NCBI GenBank assembly: GCA_002723295.1
Contig: PBNP01000008.1
Coordinates: 23,469 to 87,468, forward strand
Direction: 5' to 3'
From: Flavobacteriaceae bacterium
Lineage (GTDB): Bacteria; Bacteroidota; Bacteroidia; Flavobacteriales; Flavobacteriaceae
Length of the DNA: 64,000 nt
Below are positions 45,976-55,055 of this stretch, in pieces. A model generated the notes under the pieces. The model did not search any database, had not been told where the DNA came from, and worked only from the letters and a program-made list of their open reading frames with translations. Within the stretch, counting starts at the first letter, position 1; each line of letters begins with the position of its first letter. The position numbers were made by a program, and so were the translations under genes.

Positions 45976-46398
45976 ATGAGTGGAACTATAAATAAAGTTA
46001 TTTTAATTGGTCATCTAGGGGATGATATAAAAATGCATCATTTTGATGGAGGAGGATGCTTAGGAAGATTTCCACTTGCAACAAATGAAAGCTATACAAA
46101 TAAGACTTCCGGAGAAAAGGTTACTCAAACAGAATGGCATAATATAGTGGTTAGAAATAAAGCTGCTGAAATTTGTGAAAAATATATTGGAAAAGGTGAT
46201 AAAATTTATATTGAAGGCAGATTAAAGACAAGAAAATGGCAAGATCAGGAAGGCAAAGACAGGTTTAGCACGGAAATAATAGTTAATGACTTTACTTTTC
46301 TAAGTGGTAAAACAGACAATAATCCTCAACAGATTGAAAAAACAAGCAACACAAATGAAATGCCTGATTCCAATAATGGGGACGACTTACCATTTTAA
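45976..46398 (+). CDS. ssb: Single-stranded DNA-binding protein
   Basis: SSB coats single-stranded DNA in replication, recombination and repair. The OB fold opens SGTINKVILIGHLGDDIKMH, with SYTNKTSGEKVTQTEWHNIV and IYIEGRLKTRKWQDQEGKDR. The acidic partner-binding tip DDLPF is intact at the C-terminus. At 140 residues it is slightly short because the linker is brief. It starts 33 bases after mutY. Confidence 0.95.
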   Translation: MSGTINKVILIGHLGDDIKMHHFDGGGCLGRFPLATNESYTNKTSGEKVTQTEWHNIVVRNKAAEICEKYIGKGDKIYIEGRLKTRKWQDQEGKDRFSTEIIVNDFTFLSGKTDNNPQQIEKTSNTNEMPDSNNGDDLPF

Positions 46399-46431
46399 AT
46401 TATTTTGAATTAATCTCTTTTAGGCCTAAGT

Positions 46432-47703
46432 ATGGATCTATTGCCTATAGCTCAATTAGCACTTTTATTTTTATTGTTAGTTCTTTCAGCACTAATTTCT
46501 GGTGCAGAAGTTGCTTTTTTTTCTCTTAACAATTCTGATTTAGATGAAAAAGAGTTAACTAAAGGGGATACTTTAAATATAATTAAACATTTACTTAATA
46601 GGCGTAAGAGATTGTTGGCAACTATACTAATTACCAATAACTTTATAAATATTGCAATAGTTCTGATCTTCGCATCTTTTCGTAATTTTTTATTTGAAGG
46701 CTTATTTAGTCCGGTTATAAATTTATTAATTGAGATTGGAGTTATTACGATAATAATTCTCCTTTTTGGTGAAATTTTACCTAAAATTTATGCAAATAGA
46801 AACCCATTAGGATTTGCAAAATTTATGTCAAGACCACTTAAGTTTCTAGATTCTTATATTTTGTTTTTCTTGACATTTCCAATGAGTAAAATGACATACT
46901 TTTTTGAAAATAGACTTAATAAAAAGAATGATGAGTTTTCAGTTGATCAACTATCTCAAGCTCTTGAACTAACTGATGAACATGAAACCACTAAAGAGGA
47001 ACAAAAGATTTTACAAGGGATTGTAAATTTTGGAAATATCGATACTAAGGAAGTTATGTGTCCTAGAATTGATGTATTTGCAATCTCAACAGAAGAATCA
47101 CTTAAAGAAATATTACCTAAAATTATGGAAAATGGGTTTTCTAGAATACCTGTTTATAGGGAGCATTTGGATAAGGTTGAAGGAATATTATATATTAAAG
47201 ACCTTCTCCCTCATCTAAAAAATTTTGAATTTGATTGGACAAAATTGCTAAGACCCCCCTTTTATGTTCCAGAGAATAAAAAGCTTGACGATTTATTAGC
47301 AGAATTTCAGCAAAAAAAAATACACCTAGCAATTGTAGTTGATGAATATGGAGGAACTTCAGGACTAATTACGCTTGAAGATATTATTGAGGAAATTGTT
47401 GGTGATATTAGTGATGAATTTGATGAGTTTTCATTAAGCTACTCCCAATTAGATAAACATAACTTTGTTTTTGATGGCAAAACGAATCTAAAAGATTTTT
47501 TTAGAATAATAGATTTAAAAGAAACTTCTTCATTTGACAAAATTAGAGGGGAAAATGAAACTTTGGGTGGGCTTTTTTTAGAGGCCACACAAGTAATTCC
47601 AAAGCCTGGTCAGAAATTTACTCATAATGGATATATTTTTTTAATTGAAAGGATTGATAATAAAAGAATTAAAAGAATTAAAGTAACCATTCCCAAATCA
47701 TGA
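46432..47703 (+). CDS. gldE: Gliding motility-associated membrane protein GldE (CorC/hemolysin-like)
   Basis: This is an inner-membrane CNNM/CorC-type protein needed with GldD for gliding in flavobacteria. A DUF21 membrane domain covers about residues 1-190 (LALLFLLLVLSALISGAEVA and IGVITIIILLFGEILPKIYA). A CBS pair follows (about 205-325: VMCPRIDVFAIST, VVDEYGGTSGLITLEDIIEE) and then a CorC-HlyC C-terminal domain. The 423-residue length and position between ssb and gldD match the F. johnsoniae order. gldD overlaps its stop by 4 bases. Confidence 0.92.
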   Translation: MDLLPIAQLALLFLLLVLSALISGAEVAFFSLNNSDLDEKELTKGDTLNIIKHLLNRRKRLLATILITNNFINIAIVLIFASFRNFLFEGLFSPVINLLIEIGVITIIILLFGEILPKIYANRNPLGFAKFMSRPLKFLDSYILFFLTFPMSKMTYFFENRLNKKNDEFSVDQLSQALELTDEHETTKEEQKILQGIVNFGNIDTKEVMCPRIDVFAISTEESLKEILPKIMENGFSRIPVYREHLDKVEGILYIKDLLPHLKNFEFDWTKLLRPPFYVPENKKLDDLLAEFQQKKIHLAIVVDEYGGTSGLITLEDIIEEIVGDISDEFDEFSLSYSQLDKHNFVFDGKTNLKDFFRIIDLKETSSFDKIRGENETLGGLFLEATQVIPKPGQKFTHNGYIFLIERIDNKRIKRIKVTIPKS

Positions 47704-48254
47704 TATTAAAAAATCATCTCCTTTTTTATTTGATATTTATTTTATTCGTATACTGCTCGGAATTTTCTCAGCCAAAACCAAAAGGGCATTTATCATTAGA
47801 ATATCCAACGCCAACTTATATTCAAAAAAATAATGAAAAATTTATTTTTGAGCATAATTCTTTTGCAGAAATTCAAAATACTCCATTAGGCATAAACATA
47901 TTTTATTCAAAAATGAAAGCGACATTATATATGTCACATTCTGAAATAAATAATAATTTAGATTCATTATTAAATGATGCATATAAATTACCAAGTAAAC
48001 ATTTGATAAAAGCTCAAAGAATTCCTGAAAGAATTTTTGTAAATAATAAAAACAAAATATATGGCACTTTATTTAATGTTGTTGGAGATGCAGCTTCTCA
48101 AATACAGTTTTTTTTAACTGATAGTACTGATAATTTTTTAATTGGAGCTCTTTATTTTTATTCTAAACCTAATTATGATTCTATTTTTCCTGCAGTTAAG
48201 TATGTTGAGAATGATATAATAAGAATGATAGAGAATCTTAGATGGAATAATTGA
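47700..48254 (+). CDS. gldD: Gliding motility lipoprotein GldD
   Basis: GldD is an envelope lipoprotein required for gliding motility and associated secretion in flavobacteria; its molecular role is unknown. The signal and lipobox are LLFYLIFILFVYCSEFSQPK, with the lipid Cys at about residue 19. Family-typical text includes KPKGHLSLEYPTPTY and NTPLGINIFYSKMKATLYM. At 184 residues it matches homologues. It is coupled to gldE by a 4-base overlap. Confidence 0.91.
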   Translation: MILKNHLLFYLIFILFVYCSEFSQPKPKGHLSLEYPTPTYIQKNNEKFIFEHNSFAEIQNTPLGINIFYSKMKATLYMSHSEINNNLDSLLNDAYKLPSKHLIKAQRIPERIFVNNKNKIYGTLFNVVGDAASQIQFFLTDSTDNFLIGALYFYSKPNYDSIFPAVKYVENDIIRMIENLRWNN

Positions 48255-48311
48255 AATAATTAGTAAGCATTAAAATATTCTAGTTAAATTTATATTTATA
48301 AAAAGATTTAA

Positions 48312-49736
48312 ATGAGGAATTATTGTTTATCTGTTTTAATATGCTTTTATTTTAATTTGCATTCTCAAAAAAACCATTTTGATGTCCTTATAGGAATTGA
48401 AAATAAAATCAATAAATATGAGCTAACTGCAATGAAAATATGGGATTTAGCAGAAATGGGATATCAAGAAAAAGAGAGCAGTGCATTACTCCAAAAACTT
48501 TTAAAAGAAGAAGGGTTTGTGATTGAAAGTGGATTGGCTGGGATTCCTACTGCTTTTGTGGCATCATATGGGTCGGGATACCCAGAAATTGCAATTCTTG
48601 GAGAATATGATGCTTTACCAGGATTATCTCAAAAAGCAAAGCCATATAAAATCTCAAATAATGGTAATGCTGGGCATGCTTGTGGACATCATTTATTTGG
48701 AACAGCATCTGCAGCAGCAGCAATAGCAATTAAACAATATTTATTTAAGAATAATAAATCAGGAACAATTAAGTTTTTTGGATGTCCTGCTGAGGAAGGT
48801 GGTTCTGGTAAAGTCTATATGACTAAAGCTGGTCTTTTTGATGATTCTGATATTGCTCTTCATTGGCATGCAGCTTCCATTAATGGGGCAAGCCCTAAAC
48901 CTGCATTAGCTAATAAATCTGCCAAGTTTAGATTTTATGGAATCTCTTCTCATGCTGCAGCTGCACCTGATAAGGGGAGATCTGCTCTAGATGCAGTAGA
49001 GGCCATGAATAGTATGGTTAATATGATGAGAGAGCATGTTGATGAAAGCACTAGGATACATTATGTTATAACCAGAGGAGGGAAAGCTCCTAATGTTGTT
49101 CCAGACTTTGCAGAAGTTTATTATTATTCAAGACATACAAATAGAGATGAAGTTATCAGAGTTTTTGACCGTATTGTTAATGCGGCAAAAGGTGCAGCTT
49201 TAGGTACCGGAACAACTATGGATTATGAAATGATTGGTGGAACTCATGAGCTTTTACACATTGAATCTTTACAAAAACAACTGCATAATAATTTAGTAAA
49301 AGTTGGAGGGTATTCTTATTCTGAAAAAGAAAGAATTTTTGCTGAAGAAATTTCCAAATCACTTGGAGTTACTCTTAATGTTGAATTTGTTGAAGGGATT
49401 CAACCATATGATTCATCTATTCAGGCTAAAGGATCTGGATCTACTGATGTTGGAGATGTTAGTTTTGCATTGCCAACAGCTGGATTTAATGCCGCAACAT
49501 GGGTGCCAGGAACTCCAGCACATAGTTGGCAGGCAGTTGCAGCTGGTGGAACAAGTATTGGAATAAAAGGAATGATGATTGCAGCTAAAACATTAGCTTT
49601 AACTGGAATGCAACTTATAGATGAACCTAAGCTAATTGAGAAGGCTAAAAAAGAGTTTAATATAAAAAGAGGAAAAGACTTTAAATATGTACCTTTGATA
49701 GGTAATCGAGAACCTGCTCTAAATTATAGAAACTAA
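48312..49736 (+). CDS. Secreted M20-family amidohydrolase (AbgB-like)
   Basis: This is a zinc-dependent amidohydrolase of the M20D group that hydrolyses N-acyl amino-acid bonds, as in aminobenzoyl-glutamate hydrolases. A signal peptide (YCLSVLICFYFNLHSQ) suggests a periplasmic location. Metal-binding motifs are ILGEYDALPGLSQKA, NAGHACGHHLFGTASAAAA and FFGCPAEEGGSGKV, with LHWHAAS and GISSHAAAAPDKGRSALDAV in the lid. The C-terminus has STDVGDVSFALPTAGFNAAT. It lies after gldD and overlaps the next gene by one base. Substrate not assignable. Confidence 0.9.
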   Translation: MRNYCLSVLICFYFNLHSQKNHFDVLIGIENKINKYELTAMKIWDLAEMGYQEKESSALLQKLLKEEGFVIESGLAGIPTAFVASYGSGYPEIAILGEYDALPGLSQKAKPYKISNNGNAGHACGHHLFGTASAAAAIAIKQYLFKNNKSGTIKFFGCPAEEGGSGKVYMTKAGLFDDSDIALHWHAASINGASPKPALANKSAKFRFYGISSHAAAAPDKGRSALDAVEAMNSMVNMMREHVDESTRIHYVITRGGKAPNVVPDFAEVYYYSRHTNRDEVIRVFDRIVNAAKGAALGTGTTMDYEMIGGTHELLHIESLQKQLHNNLVKVGGYSYSEKERIFAEEISKSLGVTLNVEFVEGIQPYDSSIQAKGSGSTDVGDVSFALPTAGFNAATWVPGTPAHSWQAVAAGGTSIGIKGMMIAAKTLALTGMQLIDEPKLIEKAKKEFNIKRGKDFKYVPLIGNREPALNYRN

Positions 49737-50398
49737 TGCGATTGATAACACTTACTTTTTTTTGTTTTATTATTTTGTTTGAGGTTAAACCCCAAGCTTA
49801 TCAATGGGATGTAGAAAATAATGGAGCTATAGAAATTCATAGAGTACTTATGGATTCTAATTATTTTATAGAAACTGTTTTTTCGGATAAGCCGTCAAAA
49901 TTTATCAGTACTAGAGGTGGTTTTTATGAATCTAAAAGTAACGTTATTCATGTGCAATTCGAGTTTAACTCTAATTATTTAAAAGATAGCCTTGTTAAAG
50001 CAGAAATTAGAATTCCGAATATCGGAAAAGAAATATCAAAGCCTAAACTCCCTCTTGATGGAAAATGGTTGATGGCAGGAAGGGTAAATAATGAAGGAGA
50101 AGAAAGAAGAAGAGACACAAAAAGGTCAAGAAAAACTCTTAAGTTTTTGATAGATGGGTATTTTCAATGGACTGCATATAACACTGAAACTTTTAAATTT
50201 TATGGTAGCGGTGGAGGAAAATATAATGCTAAAGATGGAAAATATTCTGAATCAATTGAGTATTTTTCAAGGGATAATAGTCGATCAGGAAAAACATTAT
50301 CTTTTTCATTCAATCAGGAACAAAATGATTGGTATCATAAGGGATTTAGTAGTCAAGGCAAACCTTTACATGAGATATGGACTTTAAGAAATGATTAA
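49736..50398 (+). CDS. Secreted protein of unknown function (conserved in flavobacteria)
   Basis: I do not recognise a named family with certainty. A signal peptide (LITLTFFCFIILFEVKPQA) is followed by a beta-rich body. Features are GKWLMAGRVNNEGEERRRDT (about 108-127), FLIDGYFQWTAYNTETFKFY (about 137-156) and GKYSESIEYFSRDNSRSGK, a pattern suggesting a lipocalin-like barrel. It resembles proteins annotated only as 'membrane or secreted protein' in this class. It starts inside the stop of the amidohydrolase gene and ends 6 bases before tesB, so it is part of one operon. Confidence 0.7.
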   Translation: MRLITLTFFCFIILFEVKPQAYQWDVENNGAIEIHRVLMDSNYFIETVFSDKPSKFISTRGGFYESKSNVIHVQFEFNSNYLKDSLVKAEIRIPNIGKEISKPKLPLDGKWLMAGRVNNEGEERRRDTKRSRKTLKFLIDGYFQWTAYNTETFKFYGSGGGKYNAKDGKYSESIEYFSRDNSRSGKTLSFSFNQEQNDWYHKGFSSQGKPLHEIWTLRND

Positions 50399-50404
50399 TA
50401 GTAA

Positions 50405-51265
50405 ATGGATTCCATTAATCAACTTCTGAAATTACTTAAACTAGAAAATCAAACAGACACCCAATTTATAGGAGAAAATTATCCAGCATCTTGGGGAAGA
50501 GTTTTTGGGGGACAGGTTCTTGCTCAATCGTTGAACGCTGCATATAGAACTGTACCCAAAAATAGAATAGCCCACTCAATGCATGGATATTTTATTTTGG
50601 CTGGCGACATTAATCATCCAGTAGTTTATGAAGTGGATAAAATTAGAGATGGAAAAAGCTTTACAACAAGAAGAGTTGTGGCGTATCAAAAAGGAAAAGC
50701 AATTTTTAATATGTCTGCATCTTTTCAAAAAAATGAAATAGGAGTTGATCACCAGATTATTGCACCAAATATATTACCTCCTGAAGTTTTAAGTAGCGAC
50801 ATACAACAAATAGAGAAATTAAAAGATAAGCTTCCTCATTATTATGAGTCTTTAAAGAAAGCTCATTTTAAAATGTTTGATTTTAAACCAGTAGAAACAT
50901 TATCTCATTTAGAAACTAAAAACATGATTCCTTTTAGCCATATTTGGTTTAAGACTAAGGAAAAGAAAAAAATTAGCTTACCTGAGAAGCATCAGATTTT
51001 AGCTTTTGCTTCAGATATTGGGTTGTTAATGACAGCTACAAAACCCCATAGAGAGAAAATAAAAGGGAAGTCTGTTTTTGTTGCAAGTATTGATCATGCA
51101 ATGTGGTTTCATAGGGATTTTGAAATTCATGAATGGCTTTTATATGCTATGGATAGTCCTAGCGCGTCTTCTGCTCGTGGTTATACAAGAGGAAATATTT
51201 TTTCAAAATCTGGAAAACTAATTGCCTCTGTAACTCAGGAAGGGTTAATTAGGTTAAAAAGATAA
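50405..51265 (+). CDS. tesB: Acyl-CoA thioesterase II
   Basis: This double hot-dog thioesterase hydrolyses acyl-CoA to free acid and CoA. The first fold has SWGRVFGGQVLAQSLNAAYR and HSMHGYFILAGDINHPVVYE. The second has the catalytic Asp region VASIDHAMWFHRDFEIHEWL and the tail SSARGYTRGNIFSKSGKLIA, which matches the TesB ending. The 286-residue length fits E. coli TesB. It closes the gldE-gldD-M20 transcription unit, with a GC-rich hairpin 10 bases beyond. Confidence 0.94.
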   Translation: MDSINQLLKLLKLENQTDTQFIGENYPASWGRVFGGQVLAQSLNAAYRTVPKNRIAHSMHGYFILAGDINHPVVYEVDKIRDGKSFTTRRVVAYQKGKAIFNMSASFQKNEIGVDHQIIAPNILPPEVLSSDIQQIEKLKDKLPHYYESLKKAHFKMFDFKPVETLSHLETKNMIPFSHIWFKTKEKKKISLPEKHQILAFASDIGLLMTATKPHREKIKGKSVFVASIDHAMWFHRDFEIHEWLLYAMDSPSASSARGYTRGNIFSKSGKLIASVTQEGLIRLKR

Positions 51266-51275
51266 ATTAATAAAA

Positions 51276-51330
51276 AAATCCGTGCGCGAATATAAATTTT
51301 TGAAGCACAAACATTTTTGCGCACGGATTT
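51276..51330. terminator. GC-rich 12-bp-arm hairpin after tesB
   Basis: Perfect arms AAATCCGTGCGC (51276-51287) and GCGCACGGATTT (51319-51330) enclose a 31-base loop. It is unusually GC-rich here. On the minus strand the stem is followed by a T run, the form of an intrinsic terminator, yet the nearest right-hand gene is on the plus strand. It could end tesB transcription or a minus-strand small RNA. Confidence 0.55.
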
Positions 51331-51462
51331 AAACATAACCAATTTAAACAAAAAGATCAAGCTTATTAATGATGTAAAGATACCTTTGAAACTGTTAAAA
51401 AAATCTCAAAGGAGGGTTAAAAGCTAGTTAAAGTTTTTTATTTTGAATGTAAAAAAAAATTA

Positions 51463-51945
51463 ATGAGCTTAAGAAATTTATTTTTAGTACTAATAATTTG
51501 TTTTCTTAATTGTGAAAACAAAATTAATGAATCATTTTATTTGGCTAAGGAGTTGTTTAATAATTTTGAATCTATTCTTTCATCTGAGGAATACTCAAAA
51601 ACAATATATTTTTATAAGGACTCTAATAGTTTATGGAGAGATAAGCAAGACTCTTTAGTCTCAATAAAAATTCCATACAAGGAACATTTTTTTAATTTTA
51701 GTGAATCTTTTTTAAAAAATAATAATGAAAATTCTTCAACCTCTTTATCTAGATATATATCAGAATATAAACAAGGCATAAAGGTTAAAGAATTTTATGA
51801 ATTAGATTTAGTATTGATTAATACAATAGAATATAAGAAATCAATATACATAGTTGATTTTAATATAAAAGGAGAAATAATTAAAGCCGAATTTTATGAC
51901 TCGAAGGGGAAGTTAATATTTCAATCTAATAAAGAAATCTTTTAA
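51463..51945 (+). CDS. Small lipoprotein of unknown function
   Basis: I recognise no family. An N-terminal signal with lipobox-like FLVLIICFLNCENK (Cys about residue 19) suggests a lipoprotein of about 140 mature residues. The rest is rich in Glu, Lys, Ser and Tyr, and its end (FNIKGEIIKAEFYDSKGKLI) looks like a short beta repeat of the YwqK type. It sits alone between the tesB hairpin and the convergent MFS gene. Confidence 0.6.
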   Translation: MSLRNLFLVLIICFLNCENKINESFYLAKELFNNFESILSSEEYSKTIYFYKDSNSLWRDKQDSLVSIKIPYKEHFFNFSESFLKNNNENSSTSLSRYISEYKQGIKVKEFYELDLVLINTIEYKKSIYIVDFNIKGEIIKAEFYDSKGKLIFQSNKEIF

Positions 51946-51958
51946 ACAAAGGTTCACT

Positions 51959-53176
51959 TTAGTTGATTTTTTCTGAAGGCATTCGTATTTGAATAATCAT
52001 TGATGATAAAACTGTAATTACCCCTATTATTATGATTGAAAAGGTTACTCCAAAAAAATCAGCAACTATACCGGATAATATAGCCCCTATAGCATAGCCT
52101 AGATCTCTCCAAAGCCTAAAAACTCCTAAGCTTTCAGCTCTTTGTAATGGCGTTGATTCTTCAGCAATCACAGTCAAAAAAGTTGGATAAACAATAGCAG
52201 TCCCTATACCCAAGGAAATACTTATAAACATTAAAATTTCAAAAGATGTATTAAATGGAAAAAATATAATTGCAAATCCTTGAATTAACATTCCCCAAAC
52301 CAGCATCATTTTTTTTGAATAATAATCAGACATTCTGCCAGTAAATAACTGACCAATACCCCAAAATAATGGATATGCAGCTGTAATCCAACCTATTTGT
52401 TGAGTTTCAAAACTAAATGAGAATAAAAGAATAGGTAATAATCCCCATATCATTCCATCATTTAGATTATTAACTAATCCCGCTTGTGTAACAGAACTAA
52501 GGGTTTTATTTTTAAATGTAGTTTCAATAAAAATATTGTCTAGACTTAATGAGGTGTTCTTTTTTGATTCAATTTTTATGTATGATTCAGTCTCTTTAAC
52601 AAAGAAGACAGTCAAAAAAAGACCAATTATAGACATTAAAACACCTAGGTAGAAAGGATAAGGAGTAAGCCCATATCTATCAGCTATATATGCACTTAAA
52701 AAAGCTATAATCCCTATTGCAAAATATCCTGAAAACTCATTTAGCCCCATGGCAAAACCTCTGTCCTTTTCTCCCACAAGATCAATTTTCATATTCACAG
52801 TACTGCTCCAAGTAAACCCTTGGCTTATACCCAAAAGCATATTGGCTATAATTACCCAGCTCCATAATGAAGCATTAATTAAAATAAACGGAACTGGAAT
52901 TGCAAAAAGCCAACCAATTATCAATAATTTTTTTCTTCCAATTCTATTTGCTAGTCTTCCAAAAATATAGTTTGTCAGAGCCTTAGTTATTCCAAATGCG
53001 ATAATAAATGATAGAATAGCAGTTTTGGATGAAATTTCAAATTGATCAGTTGCATATTGGGGTATAATAGTTCTTTCAAGCCCTACCATGCCTCCTACAA
53101 AAGCATTTACTATAACAAGCAAGATAAATTGAAGTAAATTTTCTTTGAGACCAATTTTATTAATTTCTTTTGTCAA
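51959..53176 (-). CDS. Major facilitator superfamily transporter
   Basis: This is a 12-helix inner-membrane carrier of 405 residues. The N-terminus begins ENLLQFILLVIVNAFVGGMV. The MFS loop motif between helices 2 and 3 is FGRLANRIGRKKLLIIGW, and its second-half counterpart is FTGRMSDYYSKKMMLVWG. The start is a TTG, the only codon matching the N-terminus. The substrate cannot be assigned: it resembles drug or sugar-phosphate type carriers. It is convergent with the preceding small lipoprotein gene. Confidence 0.87.
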   Translation of the reverse strand: MTKEINKIGLKENLLQFILLVIVNAFVGGMVGLERTIIPQYATDQFEISSKTAILSFIIAFGITKALTNYIFGRLANRIGRKKLLIIGWLFAIPVPFILINASLWSWVIIANMLLGISQGFTWSSTVNMKIDLVGEKDRGFAMGLNEFSGYFAIGIIAFLSAYIADRYGLTPYPFYLGVLMSIIGLFLTVFFVKETESYIKIESKKNTSLSLDNIFIETTFKNKTLSSVTQAGLVNNLNDGMIWGLLPILLFSFSFETQQIGWITAAYPLFWGIGQLFTGRMSDYYSKKMMLVWGMLIQGFAIIFFPFNTSFEILMFISISLGIGTAIVYPTFLTVIAEESTPLQRAESLGVFRLWRDLGYAIGAILSGIVADFFGVTFSIIIIGVITVLSSMIIQIRMPSEKIN

Positions 53177-53194
53177 AACTTAAATAAATATCTG

Positions 53195-53647
53195 TTAGTT
53201 TTTATTAAAGTTTGATATGATATAACTAATTTCTTCATCGGCAATTATTTCTACCATATCAAATGAAGAACTTTTGGGAAATCCAAACTCTTCATCATAC
53301 TTAATATTAAAATAAAAAGGATTTTCATATATTCTTTCTTCTATTTCTTTAAATAATGAATTAATAGTAACAGGAAGACCTTCGTATCCCCAATCTTCAT
53401 TTCCGCTAATACTTGCAACACTATTATTTATTACTGTAATAGAATAAGGCTCCTGAAAAACACAAAAACAAACAATATTTAAATCCATTGTATAAGAATC
53501 AATATTCAAAGAGGTCCAATTATCCCTGTTTAATTTAAGGGTTTCAATAGCTGAACATATTTCAGGATCAAAATCACAGGCTTTTTTTTCTTCCTTTGCA
53601 CAGCTTAAAACAAAAACAATTACTAAAACAAATTTGTAAATTCGCAT
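53195..53647 (-). CDS. DUF6174 family small lipoprotein
   Basis: This is a secreted lipoprotein of unknown role. The lipobox is FVLSCAKE (Cys about residue 16). The body shows the DUF6174 pattern: an opening LNRDNWTSLNIDSYTMDL, Cys residues in NIVCFCVFQEPYSITVINN, and ENPFYFNIKYDEEFGFPKS followed by DEEISY. At 150 residues it is typical. It is divergent from the Kazal-like gene, with only 16 bases between the start codons. Confidence 0.75.
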   Translation of the reverse strand: MRIYKFVLVIVFVLSCAKEEKKACDFDPEICSAIETLKLNRDNWTSLNIDSYTMDLNIVCFCVFQEPYSITVINNSVASISGNEDWGYEGLPVTINSLFKEIEERIYENPFYFNIKYDEEFGFPKSSSFDMVEIIADEEISYIISNFNKN

Positions 53648-53663
53648 GTTACAAATTTAGTAA
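53620..53663. repeat. Interrupted inverted repeat spanning two divergent starts
   Basis: TTACTAAA plus TTTGTAA on the left mirror TTACAAA plus TTTAGTAA on the right, with a 5-base bulge in the left arm and a 9-base centre holding the DUF6174 start. It lies immediately before the ATG of the Kazal-like gene. It might be a shared regulatory site for the divergent pair. Confidence 0.35.
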
Positions 53664-53891
53664 ATGAAACACCTCTCATATATATTATTATTTTGTTTTT
53701 TGATTACATGTAGTAAAAATGAAAATGAAGAAACTGATGAACTTTGTTTTTTTATTGAAATCTGGGATCCAGTTTGTGTAGAGGGAAAGATTTTTTCAAA
53801 TTCTGCAGAGGCATTATGCGAGGGATATACTGAAGACGAAATAATCCCAGCAAACCAAGATGAAAATCAAAATGCAACATGCCCAGATTAA
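53664..53891 (+). CDS. Small Kazal-like lipoprotein
   Basis: The 75-residue protein has a lipobox (FCFLITCSKNE, Cys about residue 16) and a Cys-rich domain matching the Kazal protease-inhibitor pattern: IWDPVCVEGKIFSNSAEALC followed by EGYTEDE. Four Cys residues follow the lipid Cys, fewer than a full three-disulfide Kazal domain, so inhibitory activity is uncertain. It is divergent from a DUF6174 lipoprotein gene. Confidence 0.65.
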   Translation: MKHLSYILLFCFLITCSKNENEETDELCFFIEIWDPVCVEGKIFSNSAEALCEGYTEDEIIPANQDENQNATCPD

Positions 53892-53926
53892 TTAACTTTC
53901 AATAAAGTATTGTATAGAGTTTAAGA

Positions 53927-54457
53927 CTATAAATTCTCTTTCTTAGAATTAAATAATGAAGAAGACTTAGCCCTAGATTTATCATTCTTTTTAATTATTG
54001 TAGATCTTTTTCTCTTTAAAGCCCTATATGTGGCTTTCTTAGAATTCTTATCTTTACTCCATTTACTTGGGTCTTTTGATGATTTAGAAACCATTTTTTC
54101 AATATCTGAAAAAGAATTATACTTATGATTAGAACCTTTAGGAGGAGTTGATGTTGAACGACTAGAACTAGCTTTTTTTGATGCTTTTGGACGAGCAGAT
54201 TGAGTGCGATTAGAATTAGATACTTTTATTGGGGCAGATTTGGATGAGTTCAAGGATTCCCAACCATTATTAGTACTTTCAGAAGTATTTATAACCCTAT
54301 TATTCATATAATATTTTTCAGTATCAGCTTTTGAATCACGCTCTTTTGACACTTTATTTTTAGTTCTTTTTTCAGAAGGATTGTATGGCAAATATTGAGA
54401 GTGTACCATTCCTAATGTAAAAAAGAAAAACAATATAAACGACATTAATTTTTTCAT
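53927..54457 (-). CDS. Secreted Ser/Lys-rich protein of unknown function
   Basis: I recognise no family. The ATG chosen gives MKKLMSFILFFFFTLGMVHS, a clear signal peptide; the open frame also extends two codons upstream to a TTG. The mature part is low-complexity and highly basic, dominated by Ser, Lys, Arg and Asn (SARPKASKKASSSRSTSTPP, ALKRKRSTIIKKNDKS). It is probably disordered and may bind acidic surface polymers. It is alone between the Kazal-like and DUF2179 genes. Confidence 0.55.
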   Translation of the reverse strand: MKKLMSFILFFFFTLGMVHSQYLPYNPSEKRTKNKVSKERDSKADTEKYYMNNRVINTSESTNNGWESLNSSKSAPIKVSNSNRTQSARPKASKKASSSRSTSTPPKGSNHKYNSFSDIEKMVSKSSKDPSKWSKDKNSKKATYRALKRKRSTIIKKNDKSRAKSSSLFNSKKENL

Positions 54458-54551
54458 CTTCAAGCAATTTTATTTTTTGGTAACCATCTAAGTTAATGAA
54501 TTTGTTGTATTTACAAAAAAAAGAAGTATATAATTCCTAAAATTTAAAATT

Positions 54552-55049
54552 TTATTTCTTTAATGAAATTGGATTTGCAAGATCCATAGTTACATATGCA
54601 TTTGGATTTATGTCCTTAATTATTTTGATTACGGCTTTTCTTTTTCTTCTTGGCACAATACTCCAGCATACTCTAACACCTCCATCTCTACCCTCTCCAT
54701 CAATTACAGTTACAAGGTATCCTTTTTCTCTAAGAGCACCAGCGATACTAGGAGAGTCGCTAGGTGAAAACACCCTGATGACTATGCTTCCAATACCGAT
54801 AATATTCTCTAAATATGAACCAGCAATAGTCCCTAATGCAAACCCAACAGCATATCCAAAAATTAAAATAGGGTGGTCTATATCTCTAACCACCTTTGAT
54901 ACAGCTATAATCCAAATTGCGGATTCAACTAGCCCTATAAGTGCCGCATAGAAAGGCTTTTTGCTTACCAATAAAGCTCTAATTGTTCCTAAGCTTTGGT
55001 CAGCTAATCTAAGAATAAAGATTATTACTGCTGAAAAAACTAACTCCAT
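54552..55049 (-). CDS. UPF0316 membrane protein (DUF5698/DUF2179)
   Basis: This is an inner-membrane protein of unknown function. Three hydrophobic segments at about 2-20, 32-52 and 62-80 carry the UPF0316 signature RLADQSLGTIRALLVSK and IFGYAVGFALGTIAGSYLE. A soluble DUF2179-like tail follows (VTVIDGEGRDGGVRVCWSIV, RRKRKAVIKIIKDINP). At 165 residues it matches the family. It starts 6 bases after the stop of the large BNR-repeat gene and is probably co-transcribed with it. Confidence 0.88.
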   Translation of the reverse strand: MELVFSAVIIFILRLADQSLGTIRALLVSKKPFYAALIGLVESAIWIIAVSKVVRDIDHPILIFGYAVGFALGTIAGSYLENIIGIGSIVIRVFSPSDSPSIAGALREKGYLVTVIDGEGRDGGVRVCWSIVPRRKRKAVIKIIKDINPNAYVTMDLANPISLKK

Positions 55050-55055
55050 AATTTT

